Source: Lepisosteus oculatus
Lineage: Eukaryota; Chordata; Actinopteri; Semionotiformes; Lepisosteidae
Assembly (NCBI RefSeq): GCF_040954835.1
Contig: NC_090716.1
Location: 9,316,775 to 9,380,774 of the forward strand
Length of the DNA: 64,000 nucleotides
Direction of reading: 5' to 3'
Part shown: positions 51,790 to 64,000 of the stretch, piece by piece
How the letters are laid out: each line of letters opens with the position of its first letter
Position numbering within the stretch: the stretch's first letter is position 1
Notes under the pieces: generated by a model
Told to the model about the DNA's origin: nothing
What the model saw: the letters and a program-made list of their open reading frames with translations, nothing else
Database searches by the model: none
Program-made: the position numbers and the translations under genes

Positions 51790-52050
51790 CAAGACATGCT
51801 ATGTCAAAATTGTATAATACATATTGTACTCCAGTAAGGCCTCATTCAGAATAATGTGTACAATGTTGCTCACCACATTATAGAAAAGAGTGCTGCTCTA
51901 GAACCAGAAACATTTTGAACATGAAAAGGGACATCTTACATTGAACAGCTGAAAGAACTGAACCTTTTTTTAGTCTTGAACAGAGAGGACTATGACAGAC
52001 TTCATACAAGTATTCAAAATCCTCCAAGACATTTACACAGTCAATGCAGT
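51790..52050 (+). repeat. CR1-like LINE fragment (reverse transcriptase C-terminal region)
   Basis: Blocks such as agtaaggcctcattcagaat, gctcaccacattatagaaaa, gaacagctgaaagaactgaa and tagtcttgaacagagaggac follow the order of the conserved C-terminal part of CR1/Rex-type reverse transcriptases (a YCVQFWSP-like, then LKELNLF-SLEQRR-like stretch). Stops and frameshifts show it is long dead. Confidence 0.65.
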
Positions 52051-55000
52051 AGTCCAACCATACATCAGCAGGCTTGTACAAAGAGTAACTGCTCTTGTTG
52101 ACATATGAACTTCTATCAGCCTGAAGGTAGAGCCAGGAAATATTGTGGGCTTTCAACTTGCCGTCAGTGTTTGGGGTAGTTGGTGATTGAAAATCCCCCT
52201 TCGCCATACTTCCACCAGTGGGCCATATTGCGTACCATGAGGGCTGGAAACCAAAAGAATAAACCAGCAAAGCAAAGGACAAGATGAAGACAGACTGCAG
52301 CTCACCGATGTGCTTGCAAAACACGTCACATAAGGACAATGCACAATCAGCATGACAGTTTTTGCTGGTGTCTTATCATGTACATGGAATTTTTTGCATT
52401 CAATTCTTGTTAGTCTTTAAACATGGTCATAGAATAAAACTGAACAAACAGTGCGTAATCCTTGTAATGTTCACACAGGGCTTATATTCCTGGAAAACTC
52501 AATTACAGTTCAGTCTGGTGTCTTAATTGAATTATATGATTCTGCTATCTTGGATGACATTTTTTTGCAACACTTGCCTATTAATGCTAACTTATCTGGT
52601 CATGAAATGATACGATTGACTAACCAGGGGATCAAGTCTGTATTGAGTCTTAATTATCCATCTAGACTTTCTTAATTCCTTTATTTTCTGGATGACCAAC
52701 ATCAGTCACACTGCAGGCAGCACTACAGTATTGAATAACATTCTTCATTGTCCAAGCAATGTACGTAAGCTTTGTGCAATCTCTTTGTTCTATTTCTGTT
52801 CTTTAATAACTATTATAATGACATAGCTACAGACTAAAGAGAACTTCTCCTTATTAAGTTCTCAAGTATTCAACCATCTGAGACATATTCAACAGCAGAT
52901 GGCGCTAGAAATTGACTGTAGGAATCCAACCATAGACGAATGTTTTTTTGTTTTTTTATATATTACAATCAAGGCTTTAAATAATGTAGATCTGTTTTTT
53001 ATAAGGTTAGATTTAAGCCCTACTTTGTGCATTTAAATGGAAAGTTAAGGATGTCGAGTACTGTGACCGCAGCTCAATATAGCAGAATTACTGTATTTCA
53101 TCAATTAAGATTGTATGAAAATCACATCTACAACACTGTGCAAAAGCACAGATTCCCATATATGTTTAGTTATTGTAAAGTATTACCATTACATTGTAGC
53201 ATATTTTTAAAAATTGATGTGAAACAGTCATTTTAAATACAAATTGTTTCCAATGCATGATTGAAATAGAGTTATTGTAGATGACTTCTATACCAGATTA
53301 CATTACACATGTTGTCTGTTTGTCTGATTTTGGGTTAATCCTACATGGCCAAAGTCAGATAAATTAGGGCTTTGTGGTGGCCATTCAAGTTCCTAGTACA
53401 GCCGTTTCCTCCTTGGTTTCTAAGTATCATTTACTATATTCACAGAGCATTTCAGATTGGTTTTCATTTGAACAATTCAGATTCAATTACATTTTCAGAT
53501 AACTATTTTTCCAGTTGTCTTCAGAATTATTTACAGTCCTTAAGCCAGTCTGCAGGCAGGACAAATGGGTATTTTGCAGCATCCTGGCAAGTGTCATACT
53601 ATCTGTTCTATTCTCTCTCTAAGAGCTTTGTGACATGACATGACTTTAATCAATGTGATCTGTGACTTTTTCCTTTCCCTGCGCCTGCTGGCAAAGAGGT
53701 AAAGGATAACAAATTGATGCATCGTTCTTCTGTCTTGTCACATGATTGTTTTTTTGTCTCAGCCAAATTGCGATTAAGATCCAGATGGACAGTGCTGAGC
53801 CAAGCCAAGTATTTATAATATGAATTTCAACTTATCAGTAGGATATACAGTAATGAAAAGCAACAACAACAATAAGAAATAAGTACATATAAGCTGGCAA
53901 ATGCTTGTGTTATAGATGATTATTTGTATTTATTTAAAAGCATTTGACAAAAGGTATAGTTATGATTTTGACCCAGAACACAAGCTTCTGGCATGTCATC
54001 CCTGTGCTTCAGCAAGCACTAATTGATTGCTCACACAGTCTGCATTTCCTAGAAGAAGACATTTCACATAACTTCCAGTCCACTGTAGAGCGTGTTTCGG
54101 ACTTCAAGGAGGTGCATGTAAATCACCAGAAAATACACCAGAGTTTGTATCTTCTCCAAATGCCAGGGTAGTATTTCCTTCATTTTTCATCTCAGCCTTC
54201 CCTGTCTGGGAGCTTTGTCTTGCTGGTGAGCTATTGTGCGAGAATCCAGTTCACTTGAAGGCTTGAAAAATGAGGCACACAATTCAGAGATGTTTTACAG
54301 CCACAAGAGTTTTTTTTGTAAACCTTTAAGTGACAAGAAGCTTGCAAAGGGTATCTGATGTGATGCAAGAGGAGCTAATGTGCATTGCATTTCCTCCATG
54401 TGTGGTCTTTCCAGATGTCACAAGAAACTTTGAAGGCCACAGATGAATGTGACGGATTTTTATAAAACAATGTTTCAAAACAAATTTTATTAACTGCTTG
54501 GGGAGCAGCACAATGACATGGAGGTTAGCTCTGCTCCCTGGTTCACTCCTAGTGTGGGATGCTTTCTCTGTAGGGACTGCATATTTCCCCTTTGTCAGCA
54601 TGGGCTTTCTCTGAGTACTCTGTTGTCCTTCCACCACCCAGAGACATGCTGGCTAGGTTAATTTGTGTTTCTAAACTACCCTTTGCTGTCCTGCTTTGTA
54701 ACCTATGCATCTAGGGAGGGTCAGGAAGTTGTGGCCTTTATTAAGAAAAAAGCAGCATTTTGGTAATGGGTGGGTGAACCAGTAAGGAAGGAGCTTAGAC
54801 AAAACTGTTTACAGTATAACAGGAGAAGCTATCTCTAGTCCCGGAGAGCCTCGATTCAGCAGGTTTTATAAATCACCTTTAAGTGATCAATTTCTAAGCA
54901 CTTGGAACAATTTCATTTTGATCACATATGCAGATGATTTGTCCAATCAAGTTTAGCGGTCATTCAAAATGAAAATATCAACTCCTTGAACAGCCTTCAG

Positions 55001-55189
55001 CACCTCAGTTGTCCATTCCTGACTTGACTGAACCAATTAATCAAATAAATTGATCACAACACATGTCTATTTCAGATCTTCCCAGACTGGTTATGTGAAG
55101 AAGCCCTGTATGACCTGCTGTATTGTGGCTGTCTAGGACCAGGACTGCCCACTCCAGGTATACTATATAATGTAATACAATAACAATAG

Positions 55190-55510
55190 AGTGGCTGGCA
55201 TAGTGGTACAGTGGTCTGCATTACTGCTTTGCTGCACAGGGGACCTTGGATGGGGTGCCATCTGCATTCAGTTCGTACGATCTCCCTGTAATTGAGTAGC
55301 TTTTACCATGTGTTCCAGTTTCTTCCCACAGACCAAAAACATACTGGTAGGTTAATTGGCTTCTGGGAAAATTGGCCCTGGTGAGAGTGTGTGCATGTCT
55401 GTGTGTCTGCCCAAGGATGGACTGGCCTTGTGCCTGTTGCTTGCTGGGATAGGCTCCAGCTCCCCCGTGACCCTGTATTGGATAAAACGGTTAGAAAATG
55501 GATGGATGAT
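55190..55510 (+). repeat. L2-like LINE/SINE 3' end, well preserved
   Basis: The head resembles a tRNA-like promoter (gcatagtggtacagtggtct). It is followed by tttcttcccacagaccaaaa, taggttaattggcttctggg, gataggctccagctcccccg and the terminal ggataaaacggttagaaaat with a ggatggatga end. It is the best preserved of three copies of this family in the window. Confidence 0.8.
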
Positions 55511-57209
55511 GACAATAGGGTCATTAGATGGCGCTGCAGTATTGCAAAAGAGCAAGCAAGACTGATCTTTTGCTGTGCTGTATTGTTTTCTCAGATAAGT
55601 AAAAGACAAGCATTAAACCACACTGCAATATTTTTGGCGCCTAACCCTAACCCTTATGATGACCCTATGAAATCCTTGACCTCTCTTTCATAGCAGAATC
55701 AGCAGTGACTATGTTTGGAAGAATATTAGTGAAATGGGAATGGGTCCTTATGGAGCTATAAATCTACTTGGTATGTCAGTAAAATAAAAAAATGTGTTGA
55801 TCTGTTATCATAAAAAAATTATATTAAAGAAAGTAATTGCAAAGGTTACAGAAAAGCTATTTAAATTTAAAGGTTAGACCACAGATGTAGTCTCAAAGGA
55901 AGTTACTGTATATGAATTGGATAACAAATTGTCTTAGAAATTATGACAATCTAAGAAAAAAAAGATATCTCATGTTGAACACAAAATTGAAAATGATTTG
56001 AAATGAGTTATGCAGGACTAGTACAATGCTTCTGCCATCTATCTTTATAGTGAAAACTGGAGAAAAATGAGGTTTGGAGGATAGTCGGAAAACATTTGTC
56101 TTTTTAAAGTATTCTAGACTTTTGGGACATATCTGAAGCACGACCAGATCTGTTATTTTCTGTATATCTCTTGCAATAGCAAGCACAGTACTGATGTCCA
56201 GTTTAAATAGGAGGCCATTGTCATTTTAGCTGGAATTATTACTTTAAAATAGCTGTTTTTTAGTTCTTACCATTTGCATTTAAACAGATTTGTGTGCATG
56301 ACTTTAGGGATAGTGAAGGCTACGTAATCCACGTAACCGTAGCTGGAGAAGGCTTGCTTTTCTGCTTTAGTAGTGTGTTTTCCACCTTGCAGCAGGTGAA
56401 AGGAAACTCCTTGCATTCTGCTACCTGAAACAAAGCTGACTGGATTCTCTAATGGACAATGTGCTGTAGGGGAGAGTACAGACCACAGGATGGAGTAGCT
56501 CCTGACAGAACATTGTCTGTCTTTCCAGCAGGTCTACAGAGAGCATAACAGAAGCCTAACAAACTTGTTCTAAAACACAGAAAACTTCACAAATTTGTTT
56601 TAAATCATGGTGTAAATTATGGAGCCAAAGGGTATATCTATTGGCCTTTTTGTTTGCTTCTAGAACAGAAATGAATAAACTTGACAATGTCTAGAAACAC
56701 AACACATGCTGAATGGGTGTAATGGCATTTTTGAAAATAGAACACTGATTATTACTTTAGTGGAATATAGTATATTGCAGACAGTGTTGCAGGCTGAAAG
56801 ATGCAGCTTATGAACCCTCTGCTATACAGTCCTGCTTGTTAGAAAAGGGAATTTAACTGCTGTAATCACTTAAACAGCCTCCAAAAGGTTGAAGTTGAGA
56901 TGCAGTTTCTCACACTCTTTGCGCAAGTTCTGATTTCAGTTTCAGACAGCTTTGAGGTTTTCTGTGGATGGCCAAAATATTGGGCAAGCGCGCAAAAGTT
57001 CATTCTGCAGAAGAGGAATGCTGTTGGCACCTTTGCTGCCCTCGGGGCAACATTAATGAGACCTTGTAATAAATTAAAAGAAACCATGTGCTTCATGGCT
57101 TGCGAGCGCAAACAGGGATACTGTACACAGTCATGTGCCATGTCCAAATTGCAGTGCCTGGTCCTAACAAAAGGAAAAGACCTGGGCTACTTCGATATAT
57201 ATACAAATG

Positions 57210-57215
57210 TTTATT
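57210..57215 (-). terminator. ADM: Likely ADM poly(A) signal
   Basis: On the minus strand this reads AATAAA (aacaataaacatttg). It sits about 1.1 kb downstream of the ADM stop codon. The sequence between is AT-rich without an exon, consistent with a long 3' UTR. Other hexamers nearby could be used. Confidence 0.45.
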
Positions 57216-58340
57216 GTTTTATCATATTACGCTGTTTGACAAAAATAAAATAAGCAACATATACAAATATATAATAACATATCAATTAAAAAAAGGAAAA
57301 TTGATTTATTACCACAGTTCAAAACACGACAACCGTAACACAAACAGAAAAAGAAAAAAAGCTACAATGCCCTTATATATTTCATATCACGTATAAAAAT
57401 AAGTCTATCTCCATAAGTACAGTTACAAGAAACATGTAAAACACTTAAATAGTGATATTTTAACATGTTATACATACATACCGCCAAAAAAAAATACATC
57501 GATTGCACATTTCTCTATAAAGATCAAGTTCAAGTATGATGCAATCCTTAATGGACTGGCAAGTTTATTTTTAGATTTCCTTTAAAGGGAATCTAAAGAA
57601 AAGTCTCTTTCCCCATACAGTGTCCAAATGATTTGCTTTAAATCAAAAGCCTTGTAGCCCTGTCCAGCTCTCTCTCTTTGATGCATGGAGTGGTGATGTT
57701 ACAAATCATGCTTTCAGCTAAATTTAGGAGACGGAAAGAATTTGAAAAAGTTCTGTCAGAGCAAATACATGCTGGTGTTTCAGTCACCTTCAGCGCTGAA
57801 CCAATTTCTTTAGTTTTGAAAGGGAAATGTCCTGGTTACCTTTTTTTCTCTCTTTGAAAAATAGTACTGTTTTTCACAAGCGTTTGCAAAGGTCTGTGAG
57901 CTGGATGACAGTGAAGGACCTGCTGGCTTGTCTTTTCATTTCCTGGGGACAATCTCCTCTGGAGCTGCTGCCCTGGGGAAGATCAGCAGCACAGCATTGA
58001 GTCTGTGTCTTTTGCCACTGAGTGTGAGAATTCATCAGCAATTCTCTAGAAACGTCCTGTATGCCGTTCTCAGTGCCATATAGCTAGGACTCAGTATCAT
58101 CCTCTTAAGAAGACAAGGGTTTAGATGCCCTGGTCTAAGTCCTTTAAAGATGGATTCAATTTTTTAAATTGTTTTTTTTTCTGTTATTAACTTGATCACT
58201 TAGGTCATCCGAGACGATTCAATGCTACCTTACTCCTTGGAAAGAAAATGTGCCCCGCAATGACTTGGTGGGAGTCTTGGGCATCTGTAGAATCGTGGAA
58301 TTCATCAGGAAGCTTCAGCGATGGCACCAGGGCCTCCTGC

Positions 58341-59248
58341 TCACGTTCGTCTGAGGAGATCCTCGAGTTTCTGTACTTGGTTTGTTCTGGTCCCGACCCA
58401 GACTGCTTTCAGTTTCCCCCCCAGTCGCTGAAAGGTGACTCTGCTCTCTGGTAGGGATCGTCGCCTCCTTCCATAGCCCGTGGGGCTGATCTTGTGCAAA
58501 GGAGCGCTGTGGACTCTTTGCTTATCACCTATCTGGTACAGCCGGTGTGCAAGGTCATTCACTGAGCAGGTACTCAATGAGCAGCCTGTTCTCTTTGACT
58601 GACTCACAGAATTCATATACCTCTTCACTCGGATATTGGTATCAGGGCTGGAAAAAAGAAAGACAGAGAGGGAGAGAAAGATTAATCTATATGTCTCATT
58701 CACAGATAAATGTATTTGACTCCTGATTGTTTTTCCCCTTCAGCTTGTCCTTATCCACCCTTTGTTTCAACCACATTCTTAATGCCAATGTGACAGGTTT
58801 ATTAACTGATCAAAACTAGTGCTACATTTGCAATACCAAATAAAGACTCTTACCTGGAATGAGGACTTAAGGTGTCTTTGACATCATCTTGGCTGACAAA
58901 CTGCATATGGAATGAGTCTGCTTCACTCAGTTTGGACACGGATGAGCTTTTCAAATCCCTTTTCATTCTGTTGAGTGCCCAGATGCTCACCCTGAGAAAA
59001 AGTGAGGAGTTTTAGCCACAGAGAAATACAAAGTTCTTCTCTTAGAAGTGAAGTATTTGAAAGGGTTAGGCTCTAAGACAAGTTACTAAAACCTATTTAC
59101 TGAACAGGTAAAAAACAGAACAATAGCAATAAGCTGGTTACCTTTTTTTCAATTGAGAAGTCAAATTCAGTTTTGCACTCTCCACACTGAAGACACCACT
59201 GGCTAGTAAACACCAACAGAAAAAAGCAATCTGAAGAATCAGTTTCAT
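58341..59248 (-). CDS. ADM: ADM, pro-adrenomedullin
   Basis: Three coding exons: 59248-59142, 58991-58854 and 58647-58341, 552 nt or 183 aa (the human precursor is 185 aa, from memory). Phases match at both junctions. Residues 1 to about 24 are a signal peptide (MKLILQIAFFCWCLLASG). Residues 25-47 correspond to the PAMP region (AKLNLTSQLKK then SIWALNRMKR). Mature adrenomedullin is residues 92-140, released after IRVKR. It has the six-residue disulfide ring Cys104-Cys109 (CSLSTC), then VNDLAHRLYQIGDKQ, and ends in KISPTGYG-RRRR, where Gly141 supplies the C-terminal amide. The C-terminal flanking peptide is diverged. The peptide is a secreted vasodilator acting through CALCRL/RAMP receptors. 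The PAMP segment lacks its amidation glycine. Confidence 0.96.
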
Positions 59249-59832
59249 TTTGACTGGAAACCTGTTGAAAATATAAAAAAGCAGATTAGGTATTTGCTAT
59301 TTAAAGCACAATAACATAAAATAAATAATGCATAGATGCCTTCTGCTACCTCTGCTCTCAATGCTCAGTCCTCCTGCCATCACCATCTATAATTCTATTT
59401 ACTTTCCACTTGCTTACACAAGAGTCCAAAAGCCAAGAATGTGCAGTTATCATTCATTTATTTTGAGTGCCATGCTGAAGTTACATTTTGCTCAGGAAAA
59501 TACACATCCGACCATCACCATGGCCTGTGCATTTGAGCATAATAAGGTGTAATTTAATAACTTGGCTTTTGAAAATGTAAAAAAAAAACACTTTTACTTA
59601 GAATTGAGTTTTTTTTATCTTAGAACCCCAGCAAAATCTATGCTGCTGGAAATCAGGATAACAAAAGCTGTTTGACATTTCTGCCTGTAGCCCTCAAAAC
59701 TCCTTCAGAGCAGAGGGTCCTCCTGTTTGATAAGTACTGAACATTTAAGTAAACAAGACAGCTAGACAGATTCTGTGCACTTGTGCCCTGACATTCTCGA
59801 GAATTCATGAGCAAATTAAAAAGATTACCTAC

Positions 59833-59956
59833 CTGAAAATTGTGATAATCCACTTGAATAACTCTTTACAAACAGCCTGCAGTCAGAGAGTATCCAAGAA
59901 GCTTCAATGTTGCTTACAGTGTTGTGAAGTAGCTCTGTCACACTGCTAATGTTCTG
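59833..59956 (-). other. ADM: ADM 5' untranslated exon 1
   Basis: A consensus donor follows position 59833 on the minus strand (cacaattttcag then gtaggtaatc), and the exon 2 acceptor is just above 59261. Exon 1 has no ATG on the sense strand. Its 5' end is estimated from the TATA box about 30 bp upstream. ADM genes usually begin with a non-coding exon. Confidence 0.7.
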
Positions 59957-59981
59957 ACTCTTCAAGCAAGGACTCAGAGCC

Positions 59982-59987
59982 TTTATA
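59982..59987 (-). promoter_or_regulatory. ADM: ADM TATA box
   Basis: On the minus strand the sequence reads taatgctataaaggctctg, a good TATA box about 30 bp upstream of the presumed transcription start. Mammalian ADM promoters also have a TATA box. No hypoxia response element core was seen in the first 400 bp upstream. Confidence 0.65.
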
Positions 59988-60049
59988 GCATTAGTGGGTG
60001 GGGCTTCCTGACTGACAGTCATTCCCATCAAAATCTTTCCATAAGCAAG

Positions 60050-63000
60050 CTCATTACTATAATCCCAGTCTTGCCTTTTGTGATATTAATTTTACTTTCA
60101 TAGTAAAGGGAAATCAAATTTCATACCATGGTAAAACATAACTCCACACAAATATCAGGCTTCAGTCAATAAGAAAAAGATTCAATAGCTGTATTTGTAT
60201 TCTTACTTCAAATGTGCTTCTTTTGCTTAATTATGTAAAGTAGATTTAAGTACGTTTTTTAAATAAGTGATTTTTACTTTCTAATGTATATTAAAAAATT
60301 GTTTAATTAAGTCATAATGTTTATTTTTTAGACTAATGTCTCTTCTTATTGCCTCATTGCTGCTGATATATTGAAAATATAGCTGTGCTATAATCTAAAA
60401 AGAAAATGGTTCTTTTAGCCAGTATAATAAGTAAAATAAGAAAGCTATCACAGATCTCATATCACCCAGATTATTACCAGAACATGGGGGGATAAAACAC
60501 TTTTCAATCCATTGAATTCCATCCACCTCCTCTATATAATCTAAAGAATGTTTCTGTAATACTCTCTATAGGCTATGTCAGTACACTCCAAATTAATGCC
60601 AATTGACAGAGAAACAGCTGTTACAACAGTATAATCTATGCTAACCCTACACTCAAACTAAAGAAGAATGCACATCTTCTTCAACATTAAAACACATGTG
60701 GAAAACATAGAAATAGTGTTCTGCAGCATACATAATTGTTATTGTACCCTAGGGAAAATATATGTATAATATTCATGTCTAATAGACTCATTGTATTTCT
60801 AAATATGTGTAGCAGAATATGTATAACAGCCATGTGTAATTAGATTTATTATATTTCTAAATATATCTAGCAGAGTGCATTACATTGTTCCCTGTGTTTT
60901 GAAGCCAGTAAGGGGCATATTAGTACTGACTTTGCCAGGCTAGAAGTGGCATCTCCTTTCAATCATTTGTGCTAGTTTTTTACAAACAGCTTTTTCTTAC
61001 CTGTGATCCATCTATTCACTTTGCTATCAAATGGAGCAATTATGGTAAATACAGTTTTATTTGAAGATCAGCACCACATAGTCATTAATTATAAACTTAA
61101 ACATTCAGTAATTAAGACTGAGAATGTTTCCCTGTATAGTAAGTTGAAATTACAGTACTGTATGTCAGAGATCTAGAGATACAGGAGCCATTCAAACCTG
61201 AAATGGAATTAAAAATAGAGTTCTCCCGATTGTCTGATTGTATTATTGAAAAAAATGACTATGAAGACAATTTAAAAAAACTGATTATTAAAAAAACAAT
61301 TAATAAATAGATGTTGTAACAAAACCAAAACATCTGAAAGAAAACAATGTATATGTCATGGAAGGTCATCAGCCAGATGTTTATTAAATGTCCCCTGGGG
61401 TCAGTTTTAGCACAAGATGTTATGTGGATTAATGCTGGTACAATTGTGTTTTTTCTGACTAGTTGTGGTTATGGCATTTGCAGTGTCATGGGCATGATAT
61501 TCTGGAATTGCACATCTGCAAACACATACGTGTCAAAATCTTAACTATTTTCCTGTATTGGAAGATTTATATGTCTGTATTTATAAAGGAAAAGTAAAAA
61601 AGCTTGAATGAACAGTTACAACAGATGTAGTCTATGCAAAGGAGTGGCTGTCTCTTTGCTTGAAAGTTCATTTTTAAAGTGCTTAGAATAGCAGAGTTGT
61701 GTTAAGATCTTAACATACACAGTCTTTAACATACACAGTATCTCAAATATATTGTTGAAGATGCTTACTAACTTAAATATTCTGCAAAACATTATATATA
61801 GTTACAGGATATGACTATGGCTTTGAATCTTACTGTAAATAATCCTTTCCATGGGGCCAAAAGAAGTGATATAAAATAGTACGTACCCCAAAGTTCCTGT
61901 AAAATCTGTATGAACTCTTAATCAGGGTGTGCATTTAACCTCATATTTCTAATATTTATTCTTCCAAATTATATAAATGTATCTGTGATGGAAAGGTTCA
62001 TTGAATGCAAAGTAGGAATTGATTAGAAAATAAATCCACCAAAAACATATTGAATCTAAATATTTCAATCCCAATAAAATGGAAACATCTATAAAACTTA
62101 ACTCGTCCATCAATTTACTGATGACTGTTACATTAAATAAGTGCCCCCAGCAAAACTGAAATCACTGTGCTCACTTTGTAATTTTCTCCTTATATGGTTC
62201 ATTTGTTTAGATTGCGCAACAATGCAACTGTCATGCAATTGTTTGAAATTTGTTCCATATATAGTGTTTGCAGCTTTCCAGCGTGTCCTTAAGGCATCAC
62301 AAACTCAGTCTACATCTGTCATTCAACGTGTTATGCTATGGATTTTGATGAGAAGTTGTTATTTTCGTTTTGTCATGTGTTTGCATGTTACTCAAGCAAT
62401 ATAATGAGCAAGAGTTCAAATAATAACACTAAATGTTTAATTAAATTGATAGCCTGCTGAGCACAAATTCTCATCTACAATAACAACGTGGAGAATAACC
62501 GCATACAGTATAAGGGACATATTACTAGGGCAAATAGAGCAAAATTCCCCTCCTCATGGGTGCTACAGCAGAGCTCCACTTAGTGTTGCAACTACAAGTC
62601 CAGAACCCCTGAGGATAATATAGTGGAAATTGAGCATTGTCCACACTGAACAATGACGATGATGACACCAATCAGTGTAACATACCAATACAGTGAATCA
62701 TTTGCTTGTTCGCAGAAGCTGTTTTTGGAATGTGAAATATGTGGTGTAGATTAATACTTCCTTTCCAATCTGAATTTTTTTTCCCTCTATGTTTTCTGCT
62801 ATCTCTGTAGATAAACATACTATGCTTGGATATTTGAAATAGGAGGGTAAAGCTTTCGGCAATCAGTGGAATCCATTGTCAAATGCACTTGCAGGCGAGG
62901 AATGAAGAATCCGAAACATTAAGTGATTAAATCGGGGCAATGAGAAAAATCAAAGCCCTCACTTTCTGTACTGACGCAGATTTGTATGGCAATTCTAGCA

Positions 63001-63300
63001 GCATAGCATCTAACAGTACATGATCACTTCATCACAGTTGTTCTCTGCATGCTGAAACAATTTGTACCACACACGTTAGCGCTCCTAGGTTACGTCAACG
63101 GTTAATAAATAATTGTATTTACTGTATAATGTTCTTTCATGTGCTGATAAACAGACACTACAAAGCACACATTTAATCTTGGTTTCTGGTAATAAAAAAA
63201 TGGTCAGGTAAATAAATGTATCAAATGCATCATAAGCAAAGGTTACAAACAAGATGAGGTTGCTAATAGCTTATTGATCAAAGGATCTCAGACAGCCATT
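60050..63300. other. Upstream flank of ADM, no gene recognised
   Basis: AT-rich sequence with short chance frames only. There is a two-copy imperfect tandem repeat at 60761-60875 and a small 17-nt duplication near 61705-61735 (taacatacacagt twice). RCGTG cores occur near 61527 and 62325, 1.5-2.3 kb upstream of ADM, too isolated to call hypoxia elements. Confidence 0.5.
60761..60875. repeat. Imperfect two-copy tandem repeat, about 57-bp unit
   Basis: Both copies begin with tatgtataa and end in a block close to atttctaaatat followed by tagcaga. The middle parts differ at several positions, so the duplication is old. Confidence 0.6.
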
Positions 63301-63309
63301 ACGTGAAGA

Positions 63310-63770
63310 ATAAAAATAATGTTACATAGGCATAGTGCATTTGATCTCATAGGATGCCAGGGTGCTTCATAGTGTATAGAAGGAGACCCACTTCATCTAC
63401 CACTGAATGAAATGGATCTCCTTCTATATGTGATGGACCTTTGGATCAGTATCTTGTGCTGAAGTGCAGCACCTGTACTGGGATATGTACTGTACAGCAC
63501 CCATCATATACTGTACCAGAAGCCCAGTTGAATCAGTTGAATTAAGGAGACCTTTAGGGACACCGGGCTGTGCAGGAACAGAGGGGAATCCAACCATCAC
63601 CTTGGAGTTCACAATCCTACTCTTCTGAAAAATGGCAAAGGATCCTTGATGGCCAAGTATTAAGGACACCTGTTTAACATCTCTTTCAGAGGATGGTACC
63701 TCCAACAGCCTGGTGACAGGGGGTGTACAGTACTTTAACTAAATTTCAGGAGGCTTGTACCAGAATCCTG
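63310..63770 (-). repeat. SINE, reversed, lacking a clear 5S head
   Basis: On the minus strand the order is ggtaccatcctctgaaagag, gatgttaaacaggtgtcc, cagaagagtaggattgtg, a gtggatgaag-like block, then a gaagcaccctggcatcctat tail and an AT-rich end. This follows the body and 3' end of the family at 45120-45565. No 5S-like head is visible beyond about 63770, so it is 5'-truncated or a relative with another head. Confidence 0.6.
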
Positions 63771-64000
63771 CAGCTTGAAAAAAAAAACCCATCTACATGT
63801 ACTGGAATATTAGATGAATCAATTGATTTGAAAAGAAATGGCTCTCAAACGTAGAGTTTCCTTTACGTCACTTGAATAGTGACACAAAGAAATCATGCTT
63901 AATAATCCTGACAGGATTGTTGTTGGCTTGATTACAACTGCACTTGTACTCATTTATATTTCAGTAGATTTATCAAAACGCTGAACCTTTATCGGAGTAT

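Larger units (their letters stand above)
49820..57150. other. Intergenic interval AMPD3-ADM, no gene recognised
   Basis: Apart from the LINE fragments at 51790-52050 and 55190-55510, no feature can be assigned. Several open frames of 60-150 codons occur, for example the minus-strand one at 51878-52339 overlapping LINE-derived sequence and the plus-strand one at 56900-57253, but none resembles a known family or shows exon structure. Regulatory elements for ADM or AMPD3 may be here. Confidence 0.5.

Noticed and set aside
51878-52339. 153-codon minus-strand open frame, the longest in the window
   Set aside because: Much of it is antisense to a CR1-like LINE fragment and the translation is not recognisable.
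56900-57253. 117-codon plus-strand open frame upstream of the ADM 3' end
   Set aside because: No recognisable protein family, no splice context, and a minus-strand frame overlaps it. Most likely chance in a slightly GC-richer stretch.
59990-62330. Hypoxia response elements upstream of ADM
   Set aside because: Only isolated RCGTG cores at 1.5-2.3 kb were found and none near the TATA box. This is too weak to call.

Overview
This is vertebrate nuclear DNA: AT-rich, with split genes (GT-AG introns) and scattered retroposons. Five protein-coding genes can be assembled exon by exon with consistent splice phases. In order they are IRAG1/MRVI1 (3' part, + strand), LYVE1 (+), RNF141 (+), AMPD3 (- strand) and ADM, adrenomedullin (-). 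From memory, the same five genes lie side by side on human 11p15.4, so the window is a conserved synteny block read in the opposite orientation. The repeats (5S rRNA-derived SINEs, CR1-like and L2-like LINE ends), modest introns and fish-like protein divergence suggest a ray-finned fish, perhaps a non-teleost such as gar or bowfin. The species is inference.

Layout: 1-7.7 kb holds the last nine recognisable coding exons of IRAG1, an ER-anchored substrate of cGMP kinase that acts on IP3 receptors. 7.7-12.1 kb is intergenic, with an L2-like LINE end and a tandem ETS/FOX-like motif cluster just upstream of LYVE1. 12.1-16.7 kb is LYVE1, a hyaluronan receptor of 299 aa in six coding exons. 16.7-18.2 kb has no recognisable gene. 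18.2-25.1 kb is RNF141, a 230-aa RING protein in five coding exons with a long 3' UTR. 25.5-43.5 kb is AMPD3, an AMP deaminase of 769 aa in 15 coding exons, convergent with RNF141. 43.5-57.2 kb is a gene-poor interval with SINE, LINE and possible regulatory sequence. 57.2-60.0 kb is ADM, a 183-aa prohormone in three coding exons plus a 5' non-coding exon. 60-64 kb is upstream of ADM and carries a SINE and local tandem repeats.

The genes are not an operon. They are independent loci with vascular and purine-metabolism roles: IRAG1 in NO/cGMP smooth-muscle relaxation, LYVE1 in lymphatic endothelium, ADM as a vasodilator peptide, AMPD3 in purine catabolism.

No convincing undescribed system was found. 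The most notable observations are a near-perfect 29-bp-arm hairpin in an RNF141 intron, the absence of the CD44-type flanking cysteines and of any stalk cysteine in LYVE1, the missing amidation glycine in the PAMP segment of pro-adrenomedullin, a 5S-derived SINE abutting an IRAG1 exon, and a duplicated ETS/FOX-like motif upstream of LYVE1. All calls come from reading the sequence. No database search or transcript evidence was available.
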